A stretch of 64,000 bases of DNA from contig JAAVEO010000001.1 in assembly GCA_014801225.1 (NCBI GenBank), forward strand, positions 37,441 through 101,440. The letters are read 5' to 3'. A program made the translations under genes and the position numbers. This DNA is from Bacteroides sp. GTDB lineage: Bacteria > Bacteroidota > Bacteroidia > Bacteroidales > Muribaculaceae. Positions 28,274-36,982 of this stretch are shown here, one piece after another. Each line of letters starts with the position of its first letter. The stretch's first letter is position 1. A model generated the notes under the pieces. It searched no databases, was not told the origin of the DNA, and saw only the letters and a list, made by a program, of their open reading frames with translations.

Positions 28274-29452
28274 ATGTGTGATAATTATGAAAAAAGAGGG
28301 TTTGGCGCCATTGCGCTCCGCAGCCTGAGACAGATCGTACACCGACCGATATATTGGCTCGGCATCTTCATCCTGCCCCTCTTCATTATGTTTCTTCTCT
28401 GCGATATGATGCAGGAGGGTCTGCCTATAAAGGTGCCCGCCGCCATCGTGGATAAGGACGGTTCGTCGCTGTCGCGCGAGATTTCCAATAATCTCGCAGG
28501 AATGCAGATGGTAGACGTAGCCGACACATACGACAGCTATACGGGGGCACGTCATGCAATGCAGAAGGGAGAAATTTACGGTTTCTTCATGATTCCGGAG
28601 GATTTCCAACGCGATTTGCTTTCAGGGCGTAAACCGGTGATTACGTTCTACACCAATATGACGTATTTCGTGCCGGCCTCTCTGCTCTTCAAGACTTTCA
28701 AAGCCTCCGCCTTATATACTAAAGCCGGAGTCACGATGACGGTATTGGAGAGTGTCGGAGCTTCTGCAATACAAGTGACTCCCCTATTGCTTCCTGTCAA
28801 CGTCTCCGAACGTGGTATAGGCAATCCCTGGCTCAACTACGGCATTTATCTTTGCAATTCCTTCATACCCTGCACACTGCAGCTTATGATCATGCTTATC
28901 ACTTGCTTCAGCCTCGGACAGGAGATAAAGTACGGCACCTCCCGCAAACTGTTAGGAATGGCCGACGGGTCAATTCTCAAAGCCCTCACGGCTAAACTGC
29001 TTCCTCAGACCGTAATATGGACTGTAATAGCCATATTCATGGAATCATGGCTCTTCAAATGGAATCATTTCCCGATGCATGGTTCATGGTTCTGGATGAC
29101 TCTATCGGAGATGATGTTCGTATTGGCTTGCCAAGGATTCGCGCTCTTTATATTCGGAATCTTCCCTAACCTGCGTCTGTCGCTATCCGTCTCCGCGCTC
29201 TTGGGTATTCTCTCTTTCTCCATAGCCGCATTCTCCTTCCCTGTGGAGAGCATGTATGGAGCAATAGAGATCTTCAGCTATATCCTGCCTATCAGATATA
29301 ACTTCCTCATATATATCGACCAGGCTCTCAACGGACGTGAGATTTTCTATTCCAGAATATGGTATGTGGCCTATATTATCTTTATGCTTGTCCCTTTCCT
29401 TCTTATTCCACGTGTGAAGAAGGCTATGCAGAAAGGTGTGTATGTGCCCTAA
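28274..29452 (+). CDS. ABC-2 type transporter permease (first of pair)
   Basis: This 392-residue inner-membrane protein has one helix near residues 25-45, an extracytoplasmic domain of about 130 residues, and a cluster of five to six C-terminal helices. That is the ABC2_membrane_3 layout of the E. coli YhhJ/YbhS group. It lies 15 bp after the HlyD gene and is followed by a paralogous permease, so a heterodimer is likely. No nucleotide-binding gene is present in the operon. The exported substrate is unknown; relatives export drugs or envelope components. Confidence 0.85.
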   Translation: MCDNYEKRGFGAIALRSLRQIVHRPIYWLGIFILPLFIMFLLCDMMQEGLPIKVPAAIVDKDGSSLSREISNNLAGMQMVDVADTYDSYTGARHAMQKGEIYGFFMIPEDFQRDLLSGRKPVITFYTNMTYFVPASLLFKTFKASALYTKAGVTMTVLESVGASAIQVTPLLLPVNVSERGIGNPWLNYGIYLCNSFIPCTLQLMIMLITCFSLGQEIKYGTSRKLLGMADGSILKALTAKLLPQTVIWTVIAIFMESWLFKWNHFPMHGSWFWMTLSEMMFVLACQGFALFIFGIFPNLRLSLSVSALLGILSFSIAAFSFPVESMYGAIEIFSYILPIRYNFLIYIDQALNGREIFYSRIWYVAYIIFMLVPFLLIPRVKKAMQKGVYVP

Positions 29453-29465
29453 GACTGAAAACACT

Positions 29466-30674
29466 ATGTTAAAGACAATAAAAAGATATCTTCACGACTT
29501 CTTCGAGGTATATGCGCGTGAGTTCAAGATGATTTTCCATGACCAGGGTCTGATTCTGTTTCTCACGTTCCTGCCGCTCGGATATCCTATAATATACTCC
29601 CTCATCTATAATCCCGAACTTGTAAGGGAAGTAAAGATGGTGGTGGTGGATAATGACCGTACCTCCTCCAGCCGTGAATTCATCCGTGAGATGGATGCCA
29701 CCCAAAACACGCATATCATCGGATATGCGGCCGATATGACGGAGGCACGCCGTGCAATGGATTCGCATGAATGCTTCGGCATAATGGAGGTGCCCGACGG
29801 GTTCGGACGCGCCATCGGTTCCGGAGAACAGGCTCAGGCCGTGATGTATTGTGATATGAGTCTGTTGCTGCGTTATCGAGGATTCCTCGTCTCGGCCACC
29901 GATGTAGCAATGAATATGGGTGCGCAGATACAGGCAGCCGACATAAATGATATCGCACCTCTGGCCACCACGCTATCCACGGGAGATTTCCTCCCGATAC
30001 GCAATGTGGCAATGGGAGATATCACAAGCGGTTTTGACTCATTCATCATGCCCGGTGTGCTTATACTCATTCTCCAGCAATGTCTTATCCTCGCGATAGG
30101 AATGGCCGGGGGCGCCAAACACGAACGTCCGTCGCTCGTAGGCTATAATCCGGTAAATCAATCCCCCTCCGTCATGATGTCGATGCTGGGCCAGATGGCT
30201 TGCTATCTCACTCTGATTATACTGCCGCTTATTTTCCTGGTGCATTATGTGCCTCTTATTTTCCATTTCCCTATGGCCGGAGATACACTGCAGGAGCTGG
30301 CTTTCCTCCTTCCGCTTGTGCTGGCGAGCATTTGCCTCGGATTCTGTATTCAGGGAATTGTATGGGAACGTGAGACTATTTTCGTGATATGGGTAGCCAC
30401 CTCTATCGCTTTCCTGTTTCTTTCAGGACTCACCTGGCCCCGCTATGCCATGACAGGAGTATGGCGCGTTCTCAGCGACATTGTGCCTGCTTCATGGGGT
30501 GTGGAAGGATTCATAAGAATGAACTCGAACGGAGCCAATCTCGATCAAGTGACTACCGACTACCGTAATCTCTGGATTCTCACCGGGGCCTACTTCATAC
30601 TCGCCTACCTTGTACAGCGCTTCGCTGTGAAGCCCTATCTGCGCAAGCGATGGATAGCTCTGCATCAATCCTGA
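29466..30674 (+). CDS. ABC-2 type transporter permease (second of pair)
   Basis: This 402-residue paralogue of the preceding permease has the same layout: a helix near residues 24-45, a periplasmic domain that includes VVDNDRTSSSREFIREMDAT, then helices clustered between about 210 and 385. The similar VDxDxSSxSR phrase in both proteins shows common descent. ATG at 29466 (LKTIKRYLHDFF) is used, since the upstream alternative overlaps the previous gene. It completes a TolC-HlyD-permease-permease operon, and the strong hairpin at 30722 lies just past its stop. Confidence 0.85.
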   Translation: MLKTIKRYLHDFFEVYAREFKMIFHDQGLILFLTFLPLGYPIIYSLIYNPELVREVKMVVVDNDRTSSSREFIREMDATQNTHIIGYAADMTEARRAMDSHECFGIMEVPDGFGRAIGSGEQAQAVMYCDMSLLLRYRGFLVSATDVAMNMGAQIQAADINDIAPLATTLSTGDFLPIRNVAMGDITSGFDSFIMPGVLILILQQCLILAIGMAGGAKHERPSLVGYNPVNQSPSVMMSMLGQMACYLTLIILPLIFLVHYVPLIFHFPMAGDTLQELAFLLPLVLASICLGFCIQGIVWERETIFVIWVATSIAFLFLSGLTWPRYAMTGVWRVLSDIVPASWGVEGFIRMNSNGANLDQVTTDYRNLWILTGAYFILAYLVQRFAVKPYLRKRWIALHQS

Positions 30675-30721
30675 CAGTATAAGGAATCCGGATAGAACCG
30701 GTATTCAACATTCAGATAGAA

Positions 30722-30759
30722 AACAACGGCCCGACTGCTCATGCAATCGGGCCGTTGTT
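30722..30759. terminator. Terminator between convergent genes
   Basis: A perfect 13-bp stem (AACAACGGCCCGA, 30722-30734, with its complement at 30747-30759) sits between the efflux operon and a minus-strand gene. The T-tract is better when read on the minus strand. Confidence 0.85.
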
Positions 30760-30830
30760 ACTGTATGTATCGTATTATTTCAGTGGAATTATTCCGGAGA
30801 AGTTCGATAGCCGGATGATTCCTTTACATC

Positions 30831-31085
30831 TTAGAGATAGGAGTCAGCGAGGGAGGCGATAGCCTCTTCATCGGCTTCCCATTGCCCGGGATCAGTGACA
30901 CTCATCTGAAGGAGATCCATCATATCCACATAGTCGAGCTCGGGACGTTCTTCCTCCTCTGTGATACGCATGGAGAAATCCGAGGGATCAATCTCTATCA
31001 TCGGGGAATCACCCCAGGCCTGATCACATTCCAGATAGTCGGCTACGAGAGCCGCCACCTTATCTATAATTTCGTTCTTTGTCAT
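30831..31085 (-). CDS. Small acidic conserved protein of unknown function
   Basis: This 84-residue protein is very acidic (PMIEIDPSDF, ITEEEERPELDYVD). An N-terminal predicted helix (KNEIIDKVAALVADYLE) has no signal peptide, so it is probably cytoplasmic. I recognise no family. It lies 10 bp downstream of the coiled-coil membrane protein gene on the same strand, so the two are probably cotranscribed from the promoter at 32032-32062. The gene is real on grounds of codon use and tight spacing rather than homology. Confidence 0.65.
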   Translation of the reverse strand: MTKNEIIDKVAALVADYLECDQAWGDSPMIEIDPSDFSMRITEEEERPELDYVDMMDLLQMSVTDPGQWEADEEAIASLADSYL

Positions 31086-31095
31086 ATCAAGGGTC

Positions 31096-32013
31096 TTATT
31101 TCTTCATTGTGAAATGGCGGGAAGCGAGACGATAGCCATCGCAGAATACCTCTACTGTATAATCACCGGGGGTAAGAGTGGTGTTCACGTCCCAGTATAC
31201 GCTTACGCTTATCTCATCGTTGGCATACTCCACCTGACGATGTGCCGTGGCCTGGACTGTCTGTCCGTCAATCTTGAAATTGCCTCCGCCTGTGAGCAGA
31301 CTTCCCTCCGGGCTAAGGATACGTACGTAGAAATCCTTCATACCGGGAGCGGCTGTATTGTTGGGGCTTACTATAAAGCTTACTCCGAGCTGGCGGGCCT
31401 TTGTCACATTCTTCTCATTCTTACCCTTCTTATTGTAGGCATTGAGTGACAGACCGGTGATATTGAGTTTCTTAGCCAATTTCACAGTCTGTGTGAGCTC
31501 TTCGTTGCTACGGGTGGCCTGTGTCACCTGTGTGGAAAGCTGCTCATTCTTCTGGCTCACCTGCTGGAGCTCCTGACGCAGACCTTCGTTCTCTTCGCCG
31601 AGACGCTTTATCTCCTCAAGGTAATGCTTCACAATCCCTTTCAGAGTCTTGATCTCTCCTTCAAGCTGCTGGATACGCTGGCGATTCTGAGCGTTAGATC
31701 GCTTCTCGGAATTCAATTCCTTGAGCAATCCCTCTACTTTGAGACGGGCCTCGTTGTATTTCTGTACCAGAGAATCATTCTTCAGATACACCTGCTGATC
31801 CTCATATTGGGAGAAATCGGCATTAAGACGATTGAACTCATTGGTGAGTACGAGCTGATCGTTGACAAGCTTGAGCGAATCCACCCGGGCCTGCGCCTCG
31901 TTGGCATCCGACACCGAACGATTGTTATTGACTATGAGCACGATGATCAGAGCGATGAGGGCTACTGCCACACCGAGACCTGAGAAAAGGATAATCTTCT
32001 GGTTCTTGTTCAT
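31096..32013 (-). CDS. Membrane-anchored coiled-coil protein with C-terminal beta domain
   Basis: This 305-residue protein starts at ATG 32013. A transmembrane helix (about 6-28) is followed by a long coiled coil (about 35-185) with heptad-like Leu/Glu/Gln patterns (LKGIVKHYLEEIKRLGEENEGLRQEL). The C-terminal 110 residues form a predicted beta-sandwich domain (FYVRILSPEGSLLTGGGNF ... DYTVEVFCDGYRLASRHF). The topology suggests an inner-membrane anchor with a periplasmic stalk and head. Function unknown; similar proteins occur widely in Bacteroidales (from memory). Confidence 0.75.
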   Translation of the reverse strand: MNKNQKIILFSGLGVAVALIALIIVLIVNNNRSVSDANEAQARVDSLKLVNDQLVLTNEFNRLNADFSQYEDQQVYLKNDSLVQKYNEARLKVEGLLKELNSEKRSNAQNRQRIQQLEGEIKTLKGIVKHYLEEIKRLGEENEGLRQELQQVSQKNEQLSTQVTQATRSNEELTQTVKLAKKLNITGLSLNAYNKKGKNEKNVTKARQLGVSFIVSPNNTAAPGMKDFYVRILSPEGSLLTGGGNFKIDGQTVQATAHRQVEYANDEISVSVYWDVNTTLTPGDYTVEVFCDGYRLASRHFTMKK

Positions 32014-32031
32014 AATTTTCCGGTATTTGCG

Positions 32032-32062
32032 CAAAGTTAGTGAGATTTACGCTATCTTCAAA
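32032..32062 (-). promoter_or_regulatory. Promoter of the coiled-coil protein operon
   Basis: The minus strand reads TTTG, 19 nt, TAACTTTG, an exact consensus match (plus strand CAAAGTTA 32032-32039 and CAAA 32059-32062). The leader is only about 12 nt. Confidence 0.85.
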
Positions 32063-32098
32063 ACTTCCGCCTCATTTTTCTGTGATAAGAGCGAATAA

Positions 32099-32458
32099 TC
32101 ACTGTTTATCGCGGTCGTAATGGGGCATATCGGCCGGAAGGGGTATGGATATCTCCACAAGTCCGGCTATTTCGCCTTCACGACGCCACGGGGTCTGATA
32201 GATGAGTTTCTTCACTCCGTTTTTGGTGACGTAATAAGCGTTGGTCTCTCCGGTAGCGAGCATGTGGCGAATCTGTGCCTGAGCTTTCTCAGGATGGTAA
32301 CCGAAGAGGTCATGGCCGATTATATCGCCGTGGCGGGCAAAGGTAAGTCGGGAGCGATCATTCATATAGAGGATTTTACCCTCGTTGTCGCAGATAGTGA
32401 CAGCGCAATCAATGCCGTCGGCCCAATGGAGCAGTTCGGCAGGTACTTCGTAATTCAT
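32099..32458 (-). CDS. Single-domain PAS protein
   Basis: This protein of 119 residues from ATG 32458 consists of one PAS fold: WADGIDCAVTICDNEGKILYMNDRS, then IIGHDLFGYHPEKAQAQIRHML and the beta-strands TNAYYVTKNGVKKLIYQTPW. No kinase, GGDEF or DNA-binding domain is attached. It could be a stand-alone sensor that binds a ligand and acts through a partner protein. The longer frame starting at 32527 would run through a terminator hairpin and is rejected. Likely cytoplasmic. Confidence 0.8.
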   Translation of the reverse strand: MNYEVPAELLHWADGIDCAVTICDNEGKILYMNDRSRLTFARHGDIIGHDLFGYHPEKAQAQIRHMLATGETNAYYVTKNGVKKLIYQTPWRREGEIAGLVEISIPLPADMPHYDRDKQ

Positions 32459-32499
32459 GGTAATAAAGTAAAAGTATAAGCAGCTATTGAATAAAAAAC

Positions 32500-32532
32500 A
32501 ACCGATGCTTCTCGAAAGGAGAAGCATCGGTT
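32500..32532 (-). terminator. Terminator of the small lipoprotein gene
   Basis: A perfect 14-bp stem (AACCGATGCTTCTC, 32500-32513, with its complement at 32519-32532) and a 5-nt loop are followed on the minus strand by TTGTTTTTTATT. It separates the small lipoprotein gene from the PAS gene. Confidence 0.93.
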
Positions 32533-32574
32533 ATTTCTTGACGTTGTTACGTCTTGCTATTCGCAGGGCCTGAA

Positions 32575-32790
32575 TTATTTAGCGGGCTCCTCAGCAGCTG
32601 CAACAGTAGTGTCAGCAGCTACCTCTACGTTAGCAGTAGAGTCGGAAGTAGGCTCAACAGCGATAGAGTCGGTTACAGTCTCCTCAACAGCTACTACAGT
32701 GTCAGAATCAGTAGCAGCAGCCTCTTTGCTACCGCAGGAAACCATGGCCATGCTGAAAAGAACAGCAAGGGAGAAAACTACTTTTTTCAT
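32575..32790 (-). CDS. Small Ala/Thr/Glu-rich lipoprotein
   Basis: This 71-residue protein has a lipoprotein signal peptide with Cys19 in MVSC. The mature 53 residues are low-complexity, dominated by Ala, Thr, Val, Asp and Glu (VAVEETVTDSIAVEPTSDSTANVEVAADTT), and are probably disordered and acidic. It has a strong -7 box upstream and its own very strong terminator, typical of an abundant small envelope lipoprotein. No function can be assigned. Confidence 0.8.
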   Translation of the reverse strand: MKKVVFSLAVLFSMAMVSCGSKEAAATDSDTVVAVEETVTDSIAVEPTSDSTANVEVAADTTVAAAEEPAK

Positions 32791-32842
32791 TTCTTTTTAA
32801 GATTAAAATAATAAAACAATTTTTTTGCTATCAAAAACGATG

Positions 32843-32875
32843 CAAAGTTACTACTTATTTCTGAACTACAACAAT
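32843..32875 (-). promoter_or_regulatory. Probable promoter of the small lipoprotein gene
   Basis: TAACTTTG on the minus strand (plus CAAAGTTA 32843-32850) is an exact -7 box. The -33 position holds only a 3 of 4 match at a 21-nt spacing. Confidence 0.6.
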
Positions 32876-33025
32876 TTTCTCCGATTTTTTTTCATTCAAA
32901 CCTCCTTTTTTAGCGATTTTAACATTCATTAAACCTTTTCATCCCATTCCTCTACTTCACATACCTCCCTCATCTCCCATTAATACCTCTCCTATTCCCC
33001 CATTCCCAATTCCTAATTAAAAAAA

Positions 33026-33056
33026 GCTCTCTGCCATCCTCACGATGACAGAGAGC
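33026..33056 (-). terminator. Terminator of the BspA-like lipoprotein gene
   Basis: GCTCTCTG ... CATC pairs with GATG ... CAGAGAGC (33026-33056) with one mismatch. It is followed on the minus strand by a run of seven T. The DNA from 32880 to 33020 beyond it is pyrimidine-rich and holds no gene. Confidence 0.88.
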
Positions 33057-33089
33057 CATATCTATTTGTAATGAATGAGATTAGCGAAA

Positions 33090-34517
33090 TTATTTCACAC
33101 CGAAAGTGATCTCAGTGATGTTGGCGGGGTTGAAGAATTCGTAACCCTTGTAAGCATTGGCATCGTTGAGTTCCTCCTCGTATGTAGCCACACGATCCTT
33201 ATAGATCTTCTGGGCATCGGAGTAGAGACGGGAAACAGCGTTATAGTCAGCCTCTGCAGTCTCAGAAGCCTCTAAAGCTGCGGAATATGCGTCAGCGATA
33301 GCGGTATTATCCTTGATAGCAGTCTCATCGTTCACATCAGCGTTAAGAGTCTTGTACTCGTCCATCTGAATCTGGTACTGAGTGAGCGCAGAGAGGTAAT
33401 TGCTCTTGGCCTCCACGAATTTGTCAAGACGTGCTACATAGCCTGCATTGTTGAAATTCTCGGAATCATTGTAGAACTCGATCATATCGCGATAGAGCTC
33501 GAGAGCCTTGGCATACTGCTGGGCTACAGCTACATAAGCATTGGAAGCCTTGATGAATACAGCCTCAGCCTCCACTGTGTTCTGACGGGCATTGGCGGTA
33601 GGAGCAGTAAGTTCAATCACATTCTCGGGAATCTCGGGAGCCTCGGCTGTGAATTCCTCAGGGAAGTAAGTGGGACGGCTACCCTTGGCTACACGGAGCT
33701 GAGCATCGCGGGCAAAGCTTCCGAAAGCCGACTCTCCAGCCTTGGGAGCCTGGGGAGCGAGGATATCGATAGCGAGAAGTGAGCTTGTGAAGTCCATCGC
33801 GTTGTCGGAGATCAGCTTGATGGAAGCGGGAAGAACCACACGAGTGATGTTGCGGCAGTTGGTAAATGCATAGGGAGCGATAGTCTCTACTCCATTGGCT
33901 ACTACAAATTCACCCTCGCGACCACGGGGACAGCATACGAAGGTCTTCATATCCTCTGAATATACAGCACCGTTGATGGAGCAGAAATTTGCGAAGTTGG
34001 AGCCGAGCTCGATCTTCTTGAGGTCGCCGCTCTGGTTGATCACCTGAGTGAAGTCATCCTCTGTCATATAACGCATCACAGCTGTGGAAGAGAACCAGCG
34101 GGCTGCTGTGCCGGGGATACGGAGAGTCTCGATACCCTCGCCGATTCCCTCATAATTATTAAGGTTGAAGCCACGCACGGTGAAATTCACATTCTCATCG
34201 CCGTTTTTGAGAGTGAGAGTTGTGGGAATATTTACAGTGGATGCAGTGCCGCCGATAGAAGTGATGAAGGCGAGACGCTGGCCGCTGTAAGTAAGAGTCT
34301 GATAAGTGATCTCCTGGCCGCCGGCATAAGACATTTTACCGCTGAAGCCTTCGAGATTGGGGATGCTTGCCTGCTCGGGAGCGACTACATCTACATTTTG
34401 GGGAACCGCTTCCACGAGAGTGACATCACCCTGAGGAACGGCGGGCGCATCGTCAGAGCTGCAAGCCGCTGTAGCGAGCAAAAGCAGCGCCAGCTGCGGA
34501 TAGAGTAATTTTTTCAT
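33090..34517 (-). CDS. Exported BspA-type leucine-rich-repeat protein with C-terminal coiled coil
   Basis: This 475-residue protein has a signal peptide with a possible lipidation Cys19 (LLATAACSS). A central region contains BspA/LRR_5-type repeats, for example VANGVETIAPYAFTNCRNITRVVLPASIKLISDNAMDF. The last 160 residues (about 310-460) form a predicted coiled coil rich in Ala, Tyr, Lys and Glu (YAKALELYRDMIEFY, KFVEAKSNYLSALTQYQ). BspA repeats mediate adhesion in oral Bacteroidetes; here the role is inferred only. The -3 position of the lipobox is Thr rather than Leu, so lipidation is uncertain. It has a long structured leader. Confidence 0.78.
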   Translation of the reverse strand: MKKLLYPQLALLLLATAACSSDDAPAVPQGDVTLVEAVPQNVDVVAPEQASIPNLEGFSGKMSYAGGQEITYQTLTYSGQRLAFITSIGGTASTVNIPTTLTLKNGDENVNFTVRGFNLNNYEGIGEGIETLRIPGTAARWFSSTAVMRYMTEDDFTQVINQSGDLKKIELGSNFANFCSINGAVYSEDMKTFVCCPRGREGEFVVANGVETIAPYAFTNCRNITRVVLPASIKLISDNAMDFTSSLLAIDILAPQAPKAGESAFGSFARDAQLRVAKGSRPTYFPEEFTAEAPEIPENVIELTAPTANARQNTVEAEAVFIKASNAYVAVAQQYAKALELYRDMIEFYNDSENFNNAGYVARLDKFVEAKSNYLSALTQYQIQMDEYKTLNADVNDETAIKDNTAIADAYSAALEASETAEADYNAVSRLYSDAQKIYKDRVATYEEELNDANAYKGYEFFNPANITEITFGVK

Positions 34518-34676
34518 GATAAATCATCAAGTTTCGCATCCTCCATAGAAACGCTGCGTTAGGTGAGACTATTAAGAGAAAGAGGGAGGACTGATCATGG
34601 CCCGGAAGCCATGATACCGCTTTCCAGTTAGTGCAATACTTTATAGCTCCCGCAGCGGTGACTGCGGAATCCGTTG

Positions 34677-34707
34677 CAAATTTAATAACAATTATAATAT
34701 CTTCAAC
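34677..34707 (-). promoter_or_regulatory. Promoter and long leader of the BspA-like gene
   Basis: The minus strand reads GTTG, 19 nt, TAAATTTG (plus CAAATTTA 34677-34684, CAAC 34704-34707). The leader of about 150 nt (34518-34670) contains two strong hairpins, CCGCAG/CTGCGG and ATCATGGC/GCCATGAT. No gene is seen in the 34518-34887 gap. Confidence 0.65.
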
Positions 34708-34806
34708 ACTTTTTAGGAATTATTTTTGTCTAAGCCCCCTAAAATCCTTGTAGAGGGGGATCAGGTAACGGGGAATTTGCTATAAGAGGGGGATATATAA
34801 AATCAA

Positions 34807-34832
34807 CGGGTCCATTCTCACGAATGGACCCG
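34807..34832 (-). terminator. Terminator of tRNA-Tyr
   Basis: A perfect 10-bp stem CGGGTCCATT/AATGGACCCG with a 6-nt loop is followed on the minus strand by TTGATTTTAT. It lies about 55 bp beyond the tRNA 3' end. Confidence 0.8.
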
Positions 34833-34887
34833 GATAATAAGTTGTTATGTGCAATAATTGAATTATACAGTCAGAAATTGTATCTTG

Positions 34888-34970
34888 TGGGCGAAGATGG
34901 ATTCGAACCACCGAAGGTATAAACCAGCAGATTTACAGTCTGCCCCATTTGGCCACTCTGGTATTCGCCC
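34888..34970 (-). tRNA. tRNA-Tyr (anticodon GTA)
   Basis: On the minus strand an 83-nt class II tRNA has acceptor stem GGGCGAA/TTCGCCC, anticodon loop CTGTAAA giving GTA, a long variable arm (CTGGTTTATACCTTCGG region), the T-loop GGTTCGAATCC and discriminator A. CCA is not encoded. Its own promoter and terminator flank it. Confidence 0.97.
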
Positions 34971-35012
34971 TATTTTGCACCGGATTTCAGCCCTCCGGCC
35001 TCAATCACGATG

Positions 35013-35044
35013 CAAAATTAGCACTTATTTTTTATTCACGCAAA
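35013..35044 (-). promoter_or_regulatory. Promoter of tRNA-Tyr
   Basis: The minus strand reads TTTG, 20 nt, TAATTTTG (plus CAAAATTA 35013-35020 and CAAA 35041-35044). The tRNA 5' end lies about 43 nt downstream of the -7 box. Confidence 0.85.
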
Positions 35045-35159
35045 TTTTTCAGCGTATTTTTTATCTCATTTTTCTCGCCACAGATGTCAACATCAATGCT
35101 AACATCATATTTATCAGCTTATTAGAGTATCTAAAAAAAGTTCACATCCTATCCTCGGA

Positions 35160-36140
35160 TTATATACTGAGACGACGAAGTGTAGACAGGAGCTCCTGAT
35201 CAATGGGCTTGTCGTTCTTGATAGCTTTTGTGAAAGGCACATATACAATCTCATCATTCTTTATGCCTATCATCACATTTCGCTGATCGTCAAGCAGGGC
35301 ATCGATGGCTGCGCTACCCATGCGGGAAGCAAGGATACGGTCTTTCGCCGTAGGAGATCCGCCGCGCTGCAGATGACCGAGAATGGATACTCTTACATCA
35401 TAATCCGGATACTCCTCCTTCACACGCTGAGCCAAACCCATGGCGCCTCCAGTGATAGGACTCTCCGCCACCAATACAATAGATGAATTCTTGGATTTAC
35501 GGAAACCATTCTTAATCAGTTCGGAAAGCTGATCCACCTGAGTGGAAATCTCCGGAATAATCGCAGCTTCGGCTCCGGCAGCTATCGCACCGTTGAGCGC
35601 GAGAAAGCCTGCATCACGTCCCATCACCTCTATAAAGAACAACCGTTCATGACTGGTGGCTGTGTCGCGAATCTTGTCCACACATTCCATAATCGTATTT
35701 AGCGCGGTGTCGTAGCCGATTGTGGAGTCAGTGCCGAAAAGGTCGTTGTCAATCGTACCCGGAAGTCCTACAATAGGGAAGGAATATTCGTTGGCGAATA
35801 TTCTTGCGCCAGTGAGTGAGCCGTCGCCTCCTATCACTACCAGAGCATCGATCTCATGGCGACGAAGCACATCGTAGGCACACTGACGCCCCTCGGGAGT
35901 GGTAAACTCCTTGCATCGCGCTGTCTTAAGAATGGTGCCTCCGCGCTGAATGATATTCGATACATTCTGAGTGGAGAATTCCTCGATCTCATCGGTGATG
36001 AGACCGCGATAACCTCTATATATACCATATACCTTGAACCCGGCGAAAATACCGGCACGTGTCACGGCTCGTATGGCGGCGTTCATGCCCGGCGCATCGC
36101 CTCCGGAAGTGAGGATGCCGATCGATCTAATCTGAGTCAT
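35160..36140 (-). CDS. pfkA: ATP-dependent 6-phosphofructokinase
   Basis: This 326-residue cytoplasmic glycolytic enzyme converts fructose 6-phosphate to fructose 1,6-bisphosphate. The ATP site is marked by [10 protein letters not shown] (11-20) and GGDGS (104-108). The catalytic loop is PGTIDND (127-133), the proton acceptor Asp being Asp131. Glycines at the two selectivity positions (GGDG rather than GGDD, and PGTIDND rather than PKTIDND) indicate ATP rather than pyrophosphate. MGRDAGF and GHLQRGGSP are also present. The length is normal, and a consensus promoter precedes it. Confidence 0.96.
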   Translation of the reverse strand: MTQIRSIGILTSGGDAPGMNAAIRAVTRAGIFAGFKVYGIYRGYRGLITDEIEEFSTQNVSNIIQRGGTILKTARCKEFTTPEGRQCAYDVLRRHEIDALVVIGGDGSLTGARIFANEYSFPIVGLPGTIDNDLFGTDSTIGYDTALNTIMECVDKIRDTATSHERLFFIEVMGRDAGFLALNGAIAAGAEAAIIPEISTQVDQLSELIKNGFRKSKNSSIVLVAESPITGGAMGLAQRVKEEYPDYDVRVSILGHLQRGGSPTAKDRILASRMGSAAIDALLDDQRNVMIGIKNDEIVYVPFTKAIKNDKPIDQELLSTLRRLSI

Positions 36141-36237
36141 ATTCTTTCTTTATAATGTTAAACCAAACCTTAAGACGCGGAGTTCCGGCTAACGGGAAAC
36201 ATCCGACGCCACAACTATAATAACATCTTTCGGAGCA

Positions 36238-36269
36238 CAAAGATACGCTATTACGCCGAATTTGACAAA
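36238..36269 (-). promoter_or_regulatory. Promoter of pfkA
   Basis: The minus strand reads TTTG, 20 nt, TATCTTTG (plus CAAAGATA 36238-36245 and CAAA 36266-36269). It gives a leader of about 90 nt. A plus-strand -7-like box TACTTTTG (36277-36284) for the divergent HAD gene lies beside it, without a good -33. Confidence 0.85.
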
Positions 36270-36328
36270 AATTTATTACTTTTGCAATTGGAAGCCTCCA
36301 TTAGAAGGAGGCTCCTTACTTAAAAATA

Positions 36329-36982
36329 ATGGAAACAAAAGCTGATATCAAGAATGTGGTGTTCGACCTCGGCGGCGTTGTCATCGACCTTGCGCGCGAA
36401 AATGCTGTGGCCGAACTGCAGAAAATCGGCCTGGCAGATGCCGGCGAACTCCTCGGTCTTTATAAACAGGAAGAGCCATTCCTCGGTCTGGAGACCGGAC
36501 ATTGCACTGCCGCAGAGCTTTTCGATCTGCTCCGCGAGCGTTGCCGCCCGGGCACCTCTGACCGTGAGATAGCCTCCGCCTTCGAGGCATTCCTCGTGGA
36601 TATTCCCGTAGAGCGCCTCCGCGCTTTACGTGCTCTGCGCGACGCCGGCTACAAGGTGTATGCCCTTTCCAATACTAATCCCGTGATGTTTCATAGTTGG
36701 ATTGCTGATAAATTCCGTCAGGAAGGACTTCAGACACGCGATTACTTCGATGGTATTGTCACTTCATTCGAAGAGGGCACCTGCAAACCGAACCCGGAGC
36801 TTTTCCGCACAGTGCTCCGCCGCTACCACTTAAATGGCGACGAGACCCTTATGCTCGATGATTCTGCGGCCAATTGCGAGGGAGCACGCAAGGCCGGAAT
36901 GCAAGCAATACGTATCGACAACTCTTCGGAAGATGCCTCGATGCTCGCTGTAGTCAACAATCTCATCAGCAGCAAGAAATAA
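36329..36982 (+). CDS. HAD-superfamily phosphatase (YihX-like)
   Basis: This 217-residue HAD-IA hydrolase has motif I VVFDLGGVVIDL, motif II ALSNTNP, a lysine in GTCKPNPELF, and motif IV LMLDDSAANCEGARKAGM. The DLGG form of motif I and the helical cap resemble E. coli YihX, which removes phosphate from sugar phosphates such as glucose 1-phosphate. The true substrate is unknown. Its TAA stop is followed immediately by the ribF ATG with no gap, so the two are translationally coupled; a role in flavin phosphate metabolism is possible but only inferred. Confidence 0.85.
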   Translation: METKADIKNVVFDLGGVVIDLARENAVAELQKIGLADAGELLGLYKQEEPFLGLETGHCTAAELFDLLRERCRPGTSDREIASAFEAFLVDIPVERLRALRALRDAGYKVYALSNTNPVMFHSWIADKFRQEGLQTRDYFDGIVTSFEEGTCKPNPELFRTVLRRYHLNGDETLMLDDSAANCEGARKAGMQAIRIDNSSEDASMLAVVNNLISSKK

